Below, one piece after another: positions 8,178-17,460 of a DNA stretch of 22,756 bases. The stretch lies in NCBI GenBank assembly GCA_011371515.1, contig DRQE01000014.1, positions 1 to 22,756 on the forward strand. The letters are read 5' to 3'. Every line of letters begins with the position of its first letter. Within the stretch, counting starts at the first letter, position 1. Source of the stretch: Deltaproteobacteria bacterium. GTDB lineage: Bacteria > Desulfobacterota > GWC2-55-46 > DRQE01. The position numbers and the translations under genes are program-made. The notes under the pieces are model-generated. The model saw only the letters and a list, made by a program, of their open reading frames with translations, was not told the DNA's origin and ran no database searches.

Positions 8178-9203
8178 ATGGGTAAGAGAGCTATTGCTTG
8201 CCTGCTCCTTCTGTTGTGGGCATCCTATGTGCAGGCAGCCCAGCTCAGGGTTGTTGCAGGGGGAGATGTATACCTTGGAAGCTGGGTGGAAGATGTGGTG
8301 AAAAAAAGGGGGGCAGACTATCCGTTGAGCCGCCTGACCAATATACTTGGTAAGGCAGACATAGTATTTGTAAACCTTGAAGCACCCTTTACCACGGCAC
8401 AGACCCCTTTCATGGAGAAGGAGTACAACTTCCGCGTATCCCCAGAGCTTGTGGAGGTGCTCAAGGAAGGAAGCATAGATGTGGTAACACTTGCAAACAA
8501 CCACATAATGGACTACGGCATAAAGGGGCTTGAAGATACCATAAGGGTGCTGCGTGTAAATGGCATAGGCCATGTGGGTGCAGGTAGAACCATGGAAGAG
8601 GCAAGAAGACCATGGATTGTGGAGAAGAAGGGCATAAAGGTGGCATTCCTTGCCTATTCCAACACCTTCCCCAAAGAGTTCTATGCCGACCATGATAAAG
8701 GGGGCACTGCAAGGGGGCTTGTAAAGTTCGTAAGAAAAGATGTGAGAGATGCTCGCACCATGGCAGACTTCGTTGTGGTAAGCTTCCACTGGGGTGATGA
8801 GGGAATGAAAGGGCCCAAACCATACCAGCAACTGCTCGCCCATGTCGCCATAGAGAACGGAGCCTCGGTGGTGGTGGGACACCACCCCCATGTGCTTCAG
8901 CCCATAGAGCTCTACAAAGATGGTATAATAGCCTACAGCCTTGGAAACCTTGTCTTTGCATCCTACAGCAGGATGAAGGTGGAGGGCACACTGCTCGAGG
9001 TGGTCTTTAAAAAAGAGAAAGACAAAAGATGTATAGAGTCTTTCAGGCTCATACCCATCGATGTGGACAACAAAAGGGTAAACTTCCGCCCCGTTCCCAG
9101 AATGGAGGATGTCCTAAGCTGCAGGTTTTCAAAGGCAGGCAGAAAGTGTTCAGGCCCTGAGGAGATTGCCTCTTCAAATAAGGCTGGAGACCAAAAAGAT
9201 TGA
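8178..9203 (+). CDS. CapA family protein, exported metallophosphatase-fold protein
   Basis: 341 residues with a clear Sec signal peptide: a KR pair, the hydrophobic core ACLLLLLWASYV and likely cleavage after VQA at residue 20. The mature part has the CapA/PgsA metallophosphatase-like motifs GGDVYLG (Asp30), VFVNLEAPF, LANNHIMDYG, VSFHWGDE and GHHPHVLQ. Relatives take part in poly-gamma-glutamate capsule synthesis or anchoring, but no pgsB/C partners are seen, so the substrate is open. The signal peptide fixes the start at ATG 8178, although no Shine-Dalgarno precedes it; the promoter position implies leaderless translation. The last codons overlap the -35 of the next promoter. It is probably a single-gene unit. 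Confidence 0.88.
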   Translation: MGKRAIACLLLLLWASYVQAAQLRVVAGGDVYLGSWVEDVVKKRGADYPLSRLTNILGKADIVFVNLEAPFTTAQTPFMEKEYNFRVSPELVEVLKEGSIDVVTLANNHIMDYGIKGLEDTIRVLRVNGIGHVGAGRTMEEARRPWIVEKKGIKVAFLAYSNTFPKEFYADHDKGGTARGLVKFVRKDVRDARTMADFVVVSFHWGDEGMKGPKPYQQLLAHVAIENGASVVVGHHPHVLQPIELYKDGIIAYSLGNLVFASYSRMKVEGTLLEVVFKKEKDKRCIESFRLIPIDVDNKRVNFRPVPRMEDVLSCRFSKAGRKCSGPEEIASSNKAGDQKD

Positions 9204-9229
9204 CAAAGTAGAGCCATCTCCTGTATAAT
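9200..9229 (+). promoter_or_regulatory. Consensus sigma-70 promoter of the yceD-rpmF-plsX-fab operon
   Basis: TTGACA (9200-9205), 18 bases, TATAAT (9224-9229): both hexamers are perfect. The -35 box overlaps the capA stop codon. The predicted transcript starts about 9236, leaving only about 11 bases before the first ATG. Confidence 0.82.
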
Positions 9230-9247
9230 TTTTTCCTTAATAGTTAA

Positions 9248-9778
9248 ATGTTTATGAAGATAAAATTGCAGGACATAAGCCCTGAAGGGCTGGGTGTAGA
9301 CGTAAAGGAAGAGGAGGAGTTCCGCTCCATTGCAGAACAGAGGGGGGTCAAGACACTTTCGCCTGTTACTGCTCATGTGGATATAAGGCGCATCTCAGGT
9401 GCCGTGGAGATAGCAGGGCATGTGGCAGCAAGGCTTTCTCTTAAGTGCGCAAGGTGTCTTGAGGACTACGCCTCCACCGTGGAGACGGACTTCGTGCGTC
9501 ATCTCGTAAGGGGTAAGGACAAGGAGAGGGAAAAAGAAAAGGAGCTCACCCCTGAGGAGATGGATGTAACATTTTTTGAAGGCGACGAGGTTGAGCTCCT
9601 TGAGATACTCTTCGAAGAGGTCTCTCTTGAGATGCCCACCAAACCTCTGTGCAAAGAGGATTGCAGAGGGCTTTGCCCGAGATGTGGCAAAGACCTCAAC
9701 AAAGGCGAATGCAAGTGCCCGCCAGAAGAGAAGATAGACCCACGGTTTGCAAAACTCAAGGGTTTCAAGGTAAAATAA
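9248..9778 (+). CDS. yceD: YceD / DUF177 family protein, accessory to 23S rRNA/L32 region
   Basis: A 176-residue member of the DUF177 family, almost always encoded just upstream of rpmF; homologues are linked to 23S rRNA accumulation. It has the central CARCLE motif, an acidic/lysine-rich loop (KDKEREKEKE), then the C-terminal cysteine set CKEDCRGLCPRCGKDLNKGECKC, consistent with a bound zinc, and the family ending DPRFAKL. Two starts are possible: ATG 9248 and ATG 9254, two codons later. Neither has a Shine-Dalgarno site, and the predicted 5' leader is only about 11 bases. It is first in the fatty-acid operon and 31 bases from rpmF. Confidence 0.9.
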   Translation: MFMKIKLQDISPEGLGVDVKEEEEFRSIAEQRGVKTLSPVTAHVDIRRISGAVEIAGHVAARLSLKCARCLEDYASTVETDFVRHLVRGKDKEREKEKELTPEEMDVTFFEGDEVELLEILFEEVSLEMPTKPLCKEDCRGLCPRCGKDLNKGECKCPPEEKIDPRFAKLKGFKVK

Positions 9779-9809
9779 ACGAGACAACACAAAGGAGGTT
9801 CGATACAAG

Positions 9810-9995
9810 ATGCCAAATCCAAAGAAGCGTCAGAGTCGTAGCCGCAGGAATAAACGCCGCAGCCATGATGCACTCTCTGTGCCACCTTCCTCTACATGTC
9901 CAAGGTGTGGAGAGTTCAAAAGGCCACACCATGTTTGCCCCAAGTGTGGTTTCTACAGGGGCAGAGAGGTCCTCAAGATGGAAGAGGAGGTCTAA
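9810..9995 (+). CDS. rpmF: 50S ribosomal protein L32
   Basis: A 61-residue ribosomal protein with the classic N-terminus MPNPKKRQSRSRRNKRRS and a zinc-ribbon of two CxxC pairs (CPRCG and CPKCG). The four cysteines make this the zinc-binding (C+) form. The ribosome site AAAGGAGG lies at 9791-9798. It lies between yceD and plsX, the widely conserved order that links ribosome and membrane synthesis. Confidence 0.97.
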   Translation: MPNPKKRQSRSRRNKRRSHDALSVPPSSTCPRCGEFKRPHHVCPKCGFYRGREVLKMEEEV

Positions 9996-10007
9996 AAGGG
10001 GGAATTC

Positions 10008-11039
10008 ATGGCAGATATTAAGATAGCAGTGGATGCCATGGGAGGTGACTACGCCCCTGCCTCTGTGGTAAGTGGTGCCGTGCAGGCGGCAAAAAACGGG
10101 GTAAGTGTCATTCTCGTTGGTGATAGAGAGAGGGTAGAAGAGGAACTTAAAAAGCACGATACAAAGGGGCTTTCCATACCCATAGTGCATGCAAGTGAGG
10201 TTGTGGGTATGGCAGAGCCCCCTGCACAGGCTATAAGGAAGAAGAAGGACTCTTCCATAAGGGTCTGCTTCGAGCTCGTCAAAGAGGGCAGGGCAGATGC
10301 AGTGGTAAGTGCTGGCAACAGTGGTTCCGCGCTTGCTGCGGGCATAATGGTGCTCAAAAGGCTTAAGGGGGTGAGCAGGCCTGCCATAGCCGTATGTGTG
10401 CCCACGATGATGGAGCCAGCGGTGGTGCTCGATGTGGGAGGCAATGTGGACTGTAAGCCCCTGCATCTGCTGCAGTTTGCCATTATGGGTTCAATATACG
10501 CAAAGTATATGCTCGGAAAGGAAAAACCAAGGGTGGGGCTTCTTTCAAACGGTGAGGAAGAGGAAAAGGGCAACGAGCTTACAAAACAGACCCATGAACT
10601 GCTCAAAAAGACATCTCTGAACTATGTGGGATACATAGAGGGCAAGGACATCTACCGTGGTGGTATAGATGTGGTCGTTACCGATGGGTTCGTGGGAAAT
10701 GTGGTGCTCAAGCTCAGTGAGGGGCTTGTTGAGGCGGTGGTAAAGATGCTAAAAAAAGAGATAAAGGCAAGGTTTCTTGCCAAACTTGGCTATATACTTG
10801 CAAAACCGGCATTCGACAATCTCAAAAAGAAGATAGATTATGCAGAGTACGGGGGGGCTCCACTTCTCGGTATAGATGGCGTGTGTATCATAAGCCATGG
10901 TGCGTCGTCCTCAAAGGCAATAAAGAATGCCATACTGAGGGCAAAAGAGTATGTTGAAAGTGGTGTGAACTCCTATCTTACTGAAGAACTCTCTAAAAAT
11001 AGAGACCTCGAGGAACTTACTCAGCGTCAACCTGCATAA
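10008..11039 (+). CDS. plsX: Phosphate acyltransferase PlsX
   Basis: Converts acyl-ACP and phosphate to acyl-phosphate, feeding PlsY in phospholipid synthesis. The 343 residues are of normal length and start with the family hallmark [12 protein letters not shown]. Other conserved stretches are [38 protein letters not shown] and [13 protein letters not shown]. The start ATG 10008 follows AAGGGGG (9996-10002). There are twelve bases between rpmF and plsX, so the genes are co-transcribed. It is expected to be a peripheral membrane enzyme. Confidence 0.97.
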   Translation: MADIKIAVDAMGGDYAPASVVSGAVQAAKNGVSVILVGDRERVEEELKKHDTKGLSIPIVHASEVVGMAEPPAQAIRKKKDSSIRVCFELVKEGRADAVVSAGNSGSALAAGIMVLKRLKGVSRPAIAVCVPTMMEPAVVLDVGGNVDCKPLHLLQFAIMGSIYAKYMLGKEKPRVGLLSNGEEEEKGNELTKQTHELLKKTSLNYVGYIEGKDIYRGGIDVVVTDGFVGNVVLKLSEGLVEAVVKMLKKEIKARFLAKLGYILAKPAFDNLKKKIDYAEYGGAPLLGIDGVCIISHGASSSKAIKNAILRAKEYVESGVNSYLTEELSKNRDLEELTQRQPA

Positions 11040-11063
11040 TTAAGAGAAGGGCTTAAGGAGGCT

Positions 11064-12041
11064 ATGACCCTTAAGAGCAGAATCATAGGGTGTGGTTTAT
11101 ATGTGCCCGAAAGGGTGCTCACAAACGAGGACCTTGAGGGCATGGTGGACACCTCTGACGAGTGGATAACCACACGCACAGGTATAAAAGAGAGAAGGAT
11201 CGTATCAGGAGAGCGGGCGGTTGAGCTTGCCACAGGGGCAGCCCGTATGGCACTTAAAGAGGCAGGTCTTAAGCCAAAGGATGTAGAGCTCGTCGTGGTG
11301 GGCACAGTTACACCGGACAATATCTTTCCCTCAACCGCCTGTCTCGTTCAGGCAGAGCTTGGTATGAAGTCCGGTATACCTGCGTTCGATGTGGCAGCCG
11401 CATGCTCGGGCTTTCTCTATGCACTGGATGTGGCAGACCGCTACATAAAGACAGGGGCTGTAAAGACGGCACTCGTCATAGGTGTGGATGTGTTCTCAAG
11501 GATAATAGACTGGAAGGACAGAGCCACCTGTGTTCTCTTTGGAGATGGTGCAGGGGCAGTGGTCTTAAGACAGACGAGGGGCAAAAGCGGAATCCTTTCT
11601 TCACACATACACTCGGATGGCAGGTACTGGGAGATGCTCTACACTCCGGGGGCTCTGAATGAAAGCCCTTTCGAAAAGAAGAGTCCACATAAGCCGTTTC
11701 TTAAGATGAAGGGCAACGAGACCTTCAGGATGGCTGTAAAGACCATGGGCGAGGCCATAAAGGAGGCGATGAAGAAGAACCGCTTGAGCCCAAAAAATAT
11801 AGCCCTTGTGATACCACATCAGGCGAACATAAGGATAATAAACGCCATAAAAGACAGGCTCGGTATGGACACAGCAAGGGTGTTTTCAAATATAGAAAGG
11901 TATGGTAATACATCTTCTGCATCCATCCCCATAGCCCTTTACGAAGCACTCCACTCAGGCCGTATAAAACGGGGGGATGTAATACTCCTCGTTGCCTTTG
12001 GTGGAGGCTTCACATGGGGAGCAACTGTGTTGAGGTGGTGA
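11064..12041 (+). CDS. fabH: Beta-ketoacyl-ACP synthase III
   Basis: Starts fatty-acid chains by condensing an acyl-CoA primer with malonyl-ACP. The 325 residues hold the Cys-His-Asn triad: Cys114 in AAACSGFLYA, His252 in IPHQANIR and Asn282 in RYGNTSSAS. The N-terminus TSDEWITTRTGIKERR is typical. The strong AAGGAGG (11055-11061) ends only two bases before the ATG, closer than usual, so initiation may be tuned or use the AAGG portion. It is 24 bases downstream of plsX, and one base separates its stop from the fabD ATG. Confidence 0.97.
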   Translation: MTLKSRIIGCGLYVPERVLTNEDLEGMVDTSDEWITTRTGIKERRIVSGERAVELATGAARMALKEAGLKPKDVELVVVGTVTPDNIFPSTACLVQAELGMKSGIPAFDVAAACSGFLYALDVADRYIKTGAVKTALVIGVDVFSRIIDWKDRATCVLFGDGAGAVVLRQTRGKSGILSSHIHSDGRYWEMLYTPGALNESPFEKKSPHKPFLKMKGNETFRMAVKTMGEAIKEAMKKNRLSPKNIALVIPHQANIRIINAIKDRLGMDTARVFSNIERYGNTSSASIPIALYEALHSGRIKRGDVILLVAFGGGFTWGATVLRW

Positions 12042-12042
12042 G

Positions 12043-12999
12043 ATGAAAAAACTGGCATTTTTGTTTCCGGGACAGGGCTCACAGTTTGTAGGCATGGGTA
12101 AAGCCCTCTTCGATGAGTTCGAGCAGGCTCGAAAGACCTTCAAAGAGGCGAGCGGGGTGCTCGGCAGAGACCTTGAAAAGCTCTGCTTCGAAGGACCCGA
12201 GGCAGAGCTCAACCTTACGGAGAACACCCAGCCGGCAATACTCACCGTAAGTGTTGCTGCCCTCAGGGTGTTAAGGGAGGAGTTTCCCCTCGAGCCCCTC
12301 TATACGGCAGGCCACAGCCTCGGTGAGTACACAGCCCTTGTGTGTGCAGGCAGCATCCAGTTTGAAGATGCCGTAAGGCTCACCCATCTGAGGGGGGTCT
12401 TCATGCAGGAAAGTGCAAAGGAAGGTGTGGGCAAGATGACCGCCATAATAGGGCTTGCCCCAGAGGTGGTCGAAGAGCTCTGCGAGGACGCCTCAACAGA
12501 CGAAGAGGTGGTGGTGCCTGCAAACATAAACAGCCCCGAGCAGATAGTAATATCAGGCCACAGGGAGGCTGTAGAAAGGGTGGAAACCGCTGCAAAGGAT
12601 GTGGGTGCAAAGAGGGTAGTCCCACTGCAGGTAAGTGTGCCATCACACTCGCCACTTATGAAGGAGGCAGAGGAGAAACTTAAAGAAGAGCTATCCAGAA
12701 TAGAAATAGGCAAACCCTCCATACCGATAATATCGAATGTGACGGCAGAGCCTGTGGAGGAGCCGGAGAAGATAAGAGAGCTTCTCACCCTGCAACTTAC
12801 ACACCCTGTAAGATGGCTTGAGACCATAAAGCGTATGTTCTCAGAAGGTGTGGAGGCAACCCTTGAGATAGGGCCCGGAAAGGTTCTTTCAGGGCTTACG
12901 AAGCGTATAGAGAAAAGGCTCTTGACACTCAACTTCGGGAAGCCAGAAGACCTCGAAACAATCAAAACAACCTTAACGGAGGAAGAAGATGCTTCTTAA
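12043..12999 (+). CDS. fabD: Malonyl-CoA:ACP transacylase
   Basis: Transfers malonyl groups from CoA to ACP to supply the elongation enzymes. The 318 residues show FPGQGSQFVGMG at the start, the catalytic serine in GHSLGEYTAL (Ser92), and His202 in VPSHSPLM as the catalytic partner. The ribosome site GAGGTGG lies inside the end of fabH. The gene overlaps fabG by 11 bases at its 3' end, indicating translational coupling within the fab operon. Confidence 0.97.
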   Translation: MKKLAFLFPGQGSQFVGMGKALFDEFEQARKTFKEASGVLGRDLEKLCFEGPEAELNLTENTQPAILTVSVAALRVLREEFPLEPLYTAGHSLGEYTALVCAGSIQFEDAVRLTHLRGVFMQESAKEGVGKMTAIIGLAPEVVEELCEDASTDEEVVVPANINSPEQIVISGHREAVERVETAAKDVGAKRVVPLQVSVPSHSPLMKEAEEKLKEELSRIEIGKPSIPIISNVTAEPVEEPEKIRELLTLQLTHPVRWLETIKRMFSEGVEATLEIGPGKVLSGLTKRIEKRLLTLNFGKPEDLETIKTTLTEEEDAS

Positions 13000-13729
13000 A
13001 GACCGTGTGGCAATAGTTACGGGAGGAAGTCAGGGTATAGGTAGAGCCATCTCGCTCAGGCTTTCAGCCGAGGGGGCAAAGGTTACGATAGCCGATGTGA
13101 ACGAAGAGGTGGGTCTTAAGACCGCTGAAGAGATAAAAGCAGCAGGTGGTGAGGCCATCTTCGTAAAGGTGGATGTTACGAACCCCGAGGATACAGACCG
13201 TATGGTAACCGAGACGGTGGAAAAACTGGGCTCCCTCCACATACTCGTCAACAACGCTGGTATAACGAGAGACAAACTCATACTGCGCATGACCGATGAG
13301 GATTGGGACAGAGTGCTGGATGTGAATCTCAAGGGGGCGTTCAACTGTATAAGGTCTTCCATAAGGGTTCTTGCAAAGGGGCGCTACGGAAGGATAGTGA
13401 ACATTGCCTCCATAGTTGGTATAACTGGCAATCCCGGACAGGCAAACTATTCGGCAAGCAAGGGTGGCCTCATAGCCCTCACAAAGACCGTTGCAAAGGA
13501 GTTTGCCTCAAGGGGTATTACCTGCAATGCCGTTGCCCCCGGTTTTATAGACACCGCCATGACACAGGCGATGCCCCAGAAGGCAAGAGAAGAGCTTATA
13601 GGAAGAATACCACTCGAAAGGCTTGGCACCCCGGAGGATGTGGCTGAAGGGGTACTCTTTCTTGCCTCTGACATGGCAAGCTACATAACAGGCGAGGTGC
13701 TCAACATAAACGGCGGTATGTTCATGTAA
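12989..13729 (+). CDS. fabG: 3-oxoacyl-ACP reductase
   Basis: NADPH-dependent reduction of beta-ketoacyl-ACP. The 246 residues form a standard short-chain dehydrogenase: the cofactor loop TGGSQGIG, NNAG, Ser141 in NIASIVG and the YxxxK pair Tyr154/Lys158 in YSASKGG. It ends in the family signature ITGEVLNINGGMFM. The start ATG 12989 is supported by GGAGG six bases upstream (12978-12982) and lies within the end of fabD. Confidence 0.97.
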   Translation: MLLKDRVAIVTGGSQGIGRAISLRLSAEGAKVTIADVNEEVGLKTAEEIKAAGGEAIFVKVDVTNPEDTDRMVTETVEKLGSLHILVNNAGITRDKLILRMTDEDWDRVLDVNLKGAFNCIRSSIRVLAKGRYGRIVNIASIVGITGNPGQANYSASKGGLIALTKTVAKEFASRGITCNAVAPGFIDTAMTQAMPQKAREELIGRIPLERLGTPEDVAEGVLFLASDMASYITGEVLNINGGMFM

Positions 13730-13745
13730 AACAGGGGCTTTAAAA

Positions 13746-13774
13746 TTGACATGAAACCCTATAGGTGATATACA
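13746..13774 (+). promoter_or_regulatory. Promoter upstream of acpP
   Basis: TTGACA (13746-13751), 17 bases, TATACA (13769-13774); an alternative -10, TACAAT, lies at 13771-13776. It sits in the 86-base fabG-acpP gap and would give a leader of about 35 bases carrying a strong ribosome site. An extra promoter for acpP fits the high demand for carrier protein. Confidence 0.65.
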
Positions 13775-13815
13775 ATCAGCATTATTATTAAAAAATCTTC
13801 AAGGAGGGTGGGAAG

Positions 13816-14052
13816 ATGTCAACAGAAACAAGGGTGAAAAAGATAATCGTGGACCAGCTCGGTGTTTCCGAGGAGGAGGTAAAACCAGAGGCATCTTTTG
13901 TGGATGACCTCGGGGCAGACTCCCTCGATACGGTGGAGATGGTCATGGCATTCGAAGAGGAGTTTGGCATAGAGATACCCGACGAGGATGCCGAAAAGAT
14001 ACGCACCGTGCAGGATGCAATTGACTATATAGAGAAAAAGGTATCCAAGTAA
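13816..14052 (+). CDS. acpP: Acyl carrier protein
   Basis: The 78-residue acidic carrier for growing acyl chains. The phosphopantetheine attachment site is Ser36 in [14 protein letters not shown]. The helices and the acidic recognition surface ([15 protein letters not shown]) are typical. It has a strong ribosome site, AAGGAGGGTGGG, just upstream, and its own predicted promoter. It is followed 18 bases later by fabF. Confidence 0.98.
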   Translation: MSTETRVKKIIVDQLGVSEEEVKPEASFVDDLGADSLDTVEMVMAFEEEFGIEIPDEDAEKIRTVQDAIDYIEKKVSK

Positions 14053-14070
14053 ACCATCAGGACAGGTGAT

Positions 14071-15309
14071 ATGAGAAGGGTTGTAGTAACAGGGCTGGGT
14101 TGTGTAAGTCCTGTAGGCACGGGCACAGAGAAGGCGTGGCAGAGTATTACCGCTGGCAAGAGCGGTATTTCTACCATAACGAGGTTCGATGCCACAGACT
14201 TTCCCATCCGCATAGCAGGAGAGGTCAAAGACTTTGATCCCTCACCTTACATAGAGAAGAAAGAGCTTAAGAAGATGGACCTCTTCATCCAGTATGCGGT
14301 GGTGGCAGCCTGTGAGGCATTTGAGGACAGTGGCTACAGGATTACCGAGGAGAATGCAGAGCGTGTGGGCGTATACATAGGGGCAGGTATAGGAGGGCTG
14401 CCCGCTATAGAGCACTGGCACAATGTGCTCAAGGAGAAGGGACCCTCAAGGATTACCCCCTTCTTCATACCGATGGTCATAATAAACCTTGCCTCCGGAC
14501 AGGTCTCGATAAAGCTTGGTGCAAAGGGTCCAAACAGCTGTGCCGTAACTGCCTGTGCAACGGGAGCCCACTCGATAGGTGATGCCTTCAGGCTCATTCA
14601 GACAGGCGAGGCAGACTGCATGATAGCAGGTGGTGCAGAGTCCACCATAACGCCTCTGTGTATAGCTGGGTTCAATGCGATGAAGGCTCTATCTCAGCGA
14701 AACGACGAGCCAGAGCGGGCAAGTCGCCCCTTCGATAAAGACCGAGACGGCTTCGTCGTGGGCGAGGGTGCAGGGGTGCTGGTTCTCGAAGAGCTCGAGA
14801 GTGCCAGAAGGCGTGGGGCAAAGATATATGCAGAGGTTGTGGGCTACGGGCTTAACTCCGATGCATACCACATAACACAGCCTGCTCCCGAAGGCGAGGG
14901 GGCTGCAAGATGCATGGAACTGGCACTCAAAGACGCAGGCCTTACACCAGAAGAGATAGACTACATAAACGCCCATGGTACATCCACATACTATAACGAC
15001 CTCAACGAGACAGAGGCAATAAAGAAGGTCTTTGGTGAGCACGCAAAAAGACTCATGGTAAGCTCCACGAAGAGCATGACGGGGCATCTTCTTGGAGCAG
15101 CAGGTGGTGTGGAGGCAGTCTTCACAGTGCTTGCAATAAAAGAAGGGGTTGTGCCACCAACCATAAACTATGAAACACCCGATGAGGGCTGTGATCTGGA
15201 TTATGTGCCAAAGGAGGCACGCAAGGCCAGCCTTCGGGCTGCAATGAGCAACTCCTTCGGCTTCGGTGGCACAAATGCAGTGCTTGTCTTCAAAAGGTTT
15301 GAGGAGTGA
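14071..15309 (+). CDS. fabF: Beta-ketoacyl-ACP synthase II
   Basis: Elongates acyl-ACP by decarboxylative condensation with malonyl-ACP. The 412 residues match E. coli FabF length. The triad is Cys162 ([12 protein letters not shown]), His302 ([11 protein letters not shown]) and His339 ([10 protein letters not shown]), within one residue of E. coli numbering. The start ATG 14071 follows AGGTGAT. It is the last of the fab genes, separated by three bases from rpiB. Confidence 0.97.
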   Translation: MRRVVVTGLGCVSPVGTGTEKAWQSITAGKSGISTITRFDATDFPIRIAGEVKDFDPSPYIEKKELKKMDLFIQYAVVAACEAFEDSGYRITEENAERVGVYIGAGIGGLPAIEHWHNVLKEKGPSRITPFFIPMVIINLASGQVSIKLGAKGPNSCAVTACATGAHSIGDAFRLIQTGEADCMIAGGAESTITPLCIAGFNAMKALSQRNDEPERASRPFDKDRDGFVVGEGAGVLVLEELESARRRGAKIYAEVVGYGLNSDAYHITQPAPEGEGAARCMELALKDAGLTPEEIDYINAHGTSTYYNDLNETEAIKKVFGEHAKRLMVSSTKSMTGHLLGAAGGVEAVFTVLAIKEGVVPPTINYETPDEGCDLDYVPKEARKASLRAAMSNSFGFGGTNAVLVFKRFEE

Positions 15310-15312
15310 AGT

Positions 15313-15777
15313 ATGGAAGACCGCCGTATAGCAATAGCAAGTGACCATGCAGGAAGAGAGCTGAAGGAGGACCTCAAGGAGTTTCTTAAGTCCATGGGAT
15401 ACGAGCCTGTAGACATGGGAACGAACAGTGACGAGAGTGTGGATTACCCCGACTACGGGATACCAGTGGCAGAAAAGGTCTCAAAAGGAGAGATAAAAAG
15501 GGCAATACTCATATGTGGTACAGGCATAGGCATGAGTATCGTGGCAAACAAGTTCAAAGGTGTAAGGGCAGCCCTTGTGTATGACATATATGCTGCAAAG
15601 ATGGCAAAGGAACACAACGATGCCAACATACTGGTTATAGGAGGAAGGGTGGTTGGAAAGGGCCTTGCAAGAGAGATGGTTCGTGTATGGCTTGAAGCCA
15701 CCTTCCAAGGCGGCAGACACCAGAGGCGCCTTGATAAAATAAGAGAAATAGAAGACAGAATGGGTGAGAGGATATGA
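15313..15777 (+). CDS. rpiB: Ribose-5-phosphate isomerase B
   Basis: Interconverts ribose-5-phosphate and ribulose-5-phosphate. The 154 residues show the RpiB/LacAB signature [14 protein letters not shown], the catalytic cysteine region [12 protein letters not shown] (Cys68) and the loop [13 protein letters not shown]. The ribosome site GAGGAG overlaps the fabF stop region. Its TGA overlaps the glyA ATG (ATGA), so rpiB and glyA are translationally coupled. The fabF-rpiB-glyA order recurs in many anaerobic and deltaproteobacterial-type genomes. Confidence 0.95.
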   Translation: MEDRRIAIASDHAGRELKEDLKEFLKSMGYEPVDMGTNSDESVDYPDYGIPVAEKVSKGEIKRAILICGTGIGMSIVANKFKGVRAALVYDIYAAKMAKEHNDANILVIGGRVVGKGLAREMVRVWLEATFQGGRHQRRLDKIREIEDRMGERI

Positions 15778-17042
15778 AGAAAAAGTCATTGCTTGAAGAG
15801 TTTGATCCACAGCTATACGAGGCAATAAGGCTCGAAACAGAAAGGCAGGAATACAAACTGGAACTTATTGCCTCTGAAAACCTCGTAAGCGAGCGGGTGC
15901 TCGAGGCAGTTGGAAGTGTTCTTACCAACAAGTATGCCGAGGGCTATCCGGGCAAGCGTTACTACGGCGGATGCGAATTCGTGGATATTGCCGAAAGGCT
16001 TGCCATAGAGCGGGCAAAGAAACTCTTTGGCTGTGAGCATGTGAATGTGCAGCCTCACTCGGGCTCTCAGGCGAATATGGCGGTATATATGGCAACACTT
16101 AAGCCCGGAGACACGGTGCTCGGCATGGACCTTACCCATGGCGGACACCTTACCCATGGTAGCCCCGTGAACTTTTCAGGCAAGCTCTATAACTTTGTGT
16201 TCTATGGGGTCAGAAAGGACGACCATCGTATAGATATGGACCAAGTTCGTGAGCTTGCCAAAAAGCACAGGCCCAAACTCATAGTTGTTGGTGCAAGTGC
16301 ATACCCAAGGGTTATAGACTTTGAGGCATTTCGTGAGGTTGCAGACGAGGTTGGTGCCAAGATAATGGTGGATATAGCCCATATAGCAGGGCTTGTTGCC
16401 GCAGGCTTGCACCCAAGCCCCGTGCCACATGCAGAGTTTGTAACCACCACCACACACAAAACCCTGAGGGGACCGAGGGCAGGCATGATAATGTGCAGAG
16501 AGGAGTTTGCAAAGGCAATAGATAAGGAGATATTCCCCGGCATACAGGGTGGACCTCTTATGCACATAATAGCCGCAAAGGCTGTTGCCTTCAAAGAAGC
16601 CCTTGAGCCAGAGTTCAAAGAGTATCAGCGCCAGATACTTAAGAATGCGAAGACCCTTGCCGAAGAGCTCTTAAACCGCGGCTACGAACTCATATCAGGG
16701 GGGACTGACACCCATCTGATGCTGGTGGATCTAACCAAGACAGGGCTTACCGGTAAAGAGGCAGAAGAAGCTCTCCACAAGGCAGGCATAACGGTGAACA
16801 AAAACACCATACCCTTTGAGACCAGAAGCCCCTTTGTGACCAGCGGTATAAGGATAGGTGTGCCGGCTGTAACCACAAGGGGCATGAAGGAAGAGGAGAT
16901 GCGCATCATTGCAGACTTTATAGACAGGGTGCTCAAAGACCCCACTAACGAGGAGCTTCTCTGCCGAGTAAAAGAAGAGGTAAGAAGGCTGTGCGAGCGT
17001 TTTCCCTTCTATAAAGACAGGCTTTCTGGAATGTCCCGATGA
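15774..17042 (+). CDS. glyA: Serine hydroxymethyltransferase
   Basis: PLP enzyme that converts serine and tetrahydrofolate to glycine and methylene-tetrahydrofolate. The 422 residues include [13 protein letters not shown], the PLP-stacking [10 protein letters not shown] region and the Schiff-base lysine Lys229 in [13 protein letters not shown], the same number as in E. coli. The start overlaps the rpiB stop. It is the last gene of the long housekeeping operon before a small gene group of different character. Confidence 0.97.
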   Translation: MKKKSLLEEFDPQLYEAIRLETERQEYKLELIASENLVSERVLEAVGSVLTNKYAEGYPGKRYYGGCEFVDIAERLAIERAKKLFGCEHVNVQPHSGSQANMAVYMATLKPGDTVLGMDLTHGGHLTHGSPVNFSGKLYNFVFYGVRKDDHRIDMDQVRELAKKHRPKLIVVGASAYPRVIDFEAFREVADEVGAKIMVDIAHIAGLVAAGLHPSPVPHAEFVTTTTHKTLRGPRAGMIMCREEFAKAIDKEIFPGIQGGPLMHIIAAKAVAFKEALEPEFKEYQRQILKNAKTLAEELLNRGYELISGGTDTHLMLVDLTKTGLTGKEAEEALHKAGITVNKNTIPFETRSPFVTSGIRIGVPAVTTRGMKEEEMRIIADFIDRVLKDPTNEELLCRVKEEVRRLCERFPFYKDRLSGMSR

Positions 17043-17051
17043 GCTCTATCC

Positions 17052-17291
17052 ATGCAGTATATACTTGCCTTCTCAACAACACATAAGGTGCTAAAGGCAG
17101 AGAGCCTGCTGAAAGACAGCAGAATCAAGATGCGGCTTGACCCTGCACCTATAAAGATTACAGGCCATTGCGAAATCGTTATAACCCTTGAAGAAGAGGT
17201 GCTCGAGCAGGCCCTCTCTGTGCTTTCAGCTCACAGGGTGCATCCTTCGGCTATATACAGGAAGGAGGAAGACGGATATGTTAAGGTGTGA
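17052..17291 (+). CDS. DUF3343 protein, putative Se/S carrier-like
   Basis: A 79-residue protein that resembles the DUF3343 (putative Se/S carrier protein-like) family. It opens with the typical YILAFSTTHKVLKAESLLK, where family members have a short strand and helix. It has one cysteine, Cys40 in ITGHCEIVITL, at the position usually occupied by a conserved cysteine before a hydrophobic strand. The family is often found beside sulfur or selenium genes; its chemistry is not established. It starts nine bases after glyA with only a weak ribosome site, and its last 14 bases overlap the next gene. The family assignment is from motif memory. Confidence 0.72.
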   Translation: MQYILAFSTTHKVLKAESLLKDSRIKMRLDPAPIKITGHCEIVITLEEEVLEQALSVLSAHRVHPSAIYRKEEDGYVKV

Positions 17292-17460
17292 CTTCTGTGG
17301 CAGACAGTGTGAGATGGTCATAAGGGTTGCCCTTGATAAAGATTATGATAGACTTACTGTAAGGCACCACAAAATGTACGCATGCCCCGAATGTTCGAAG
17401 AAAAAGGAGGAGGAAAGAAGAAAGAAAAGAGGGGCAGCCGGTGGAACTAAGACTTCTTGA
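17278..17460 (+). CDS. Small zinc-ribbon protein of unknown function
   Basis: 60 residues with two metal-ligand knuckles, CDFCGRQC near the N-terminus and CPEC at about residues 37-40, then a very basic Lys/Arg/Glu tail. The start ATG 17278 is decided by a perfect AAGGAGG at 17262-17268; an in-frame ATG at 17188 lies inside DUF3343 and gives an unrelated N-terminal segment. It occupies the place after glyA where nrdR is often found, but at 60 residues it lacks the ATP-cone domain, so it is not NrdR. The 14-base overlap upstream and 20-base overlap downstream imply translational coupling in a three-gene set. It could be a nucleic-acid-binding or metal-binding accessory; I do not recognise it. 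Confidence 0.75.
   Translation: MLRCDFCGRQCEMVIRVALDKDYDRLTVRHHKMYACPECSKKKEEERRKKRGAAGGTKTS

Noticed and set aside
8088..8891. 267-codon minus-strand open frame across capA
   Set aside because: It lies opposite a well-supported exported CapA protein, has no recognisable motif, and its upstream region has no promoter.
9765..10466. 233-codon minus-strand open frame over rpmF and plsX
   Set aside because: It is antisense to two highly conserved genes; its His/Cys/Tyr-rich product looks like a complement artefact.
12300..12965. 221-codon minus-strand open frame opposite fabD
   Set aside because: Ser/Thr-rich translation is typical of a reverse frame of a Glu/Lys-rich gene, and fabD is certain.
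17278..17460. Zinc-ribbon gene as nrdR
   Set aside because: It has cysteine pairs and the usual nrdR position near glyA, but it is only 60 residues and has no ATP-cone.
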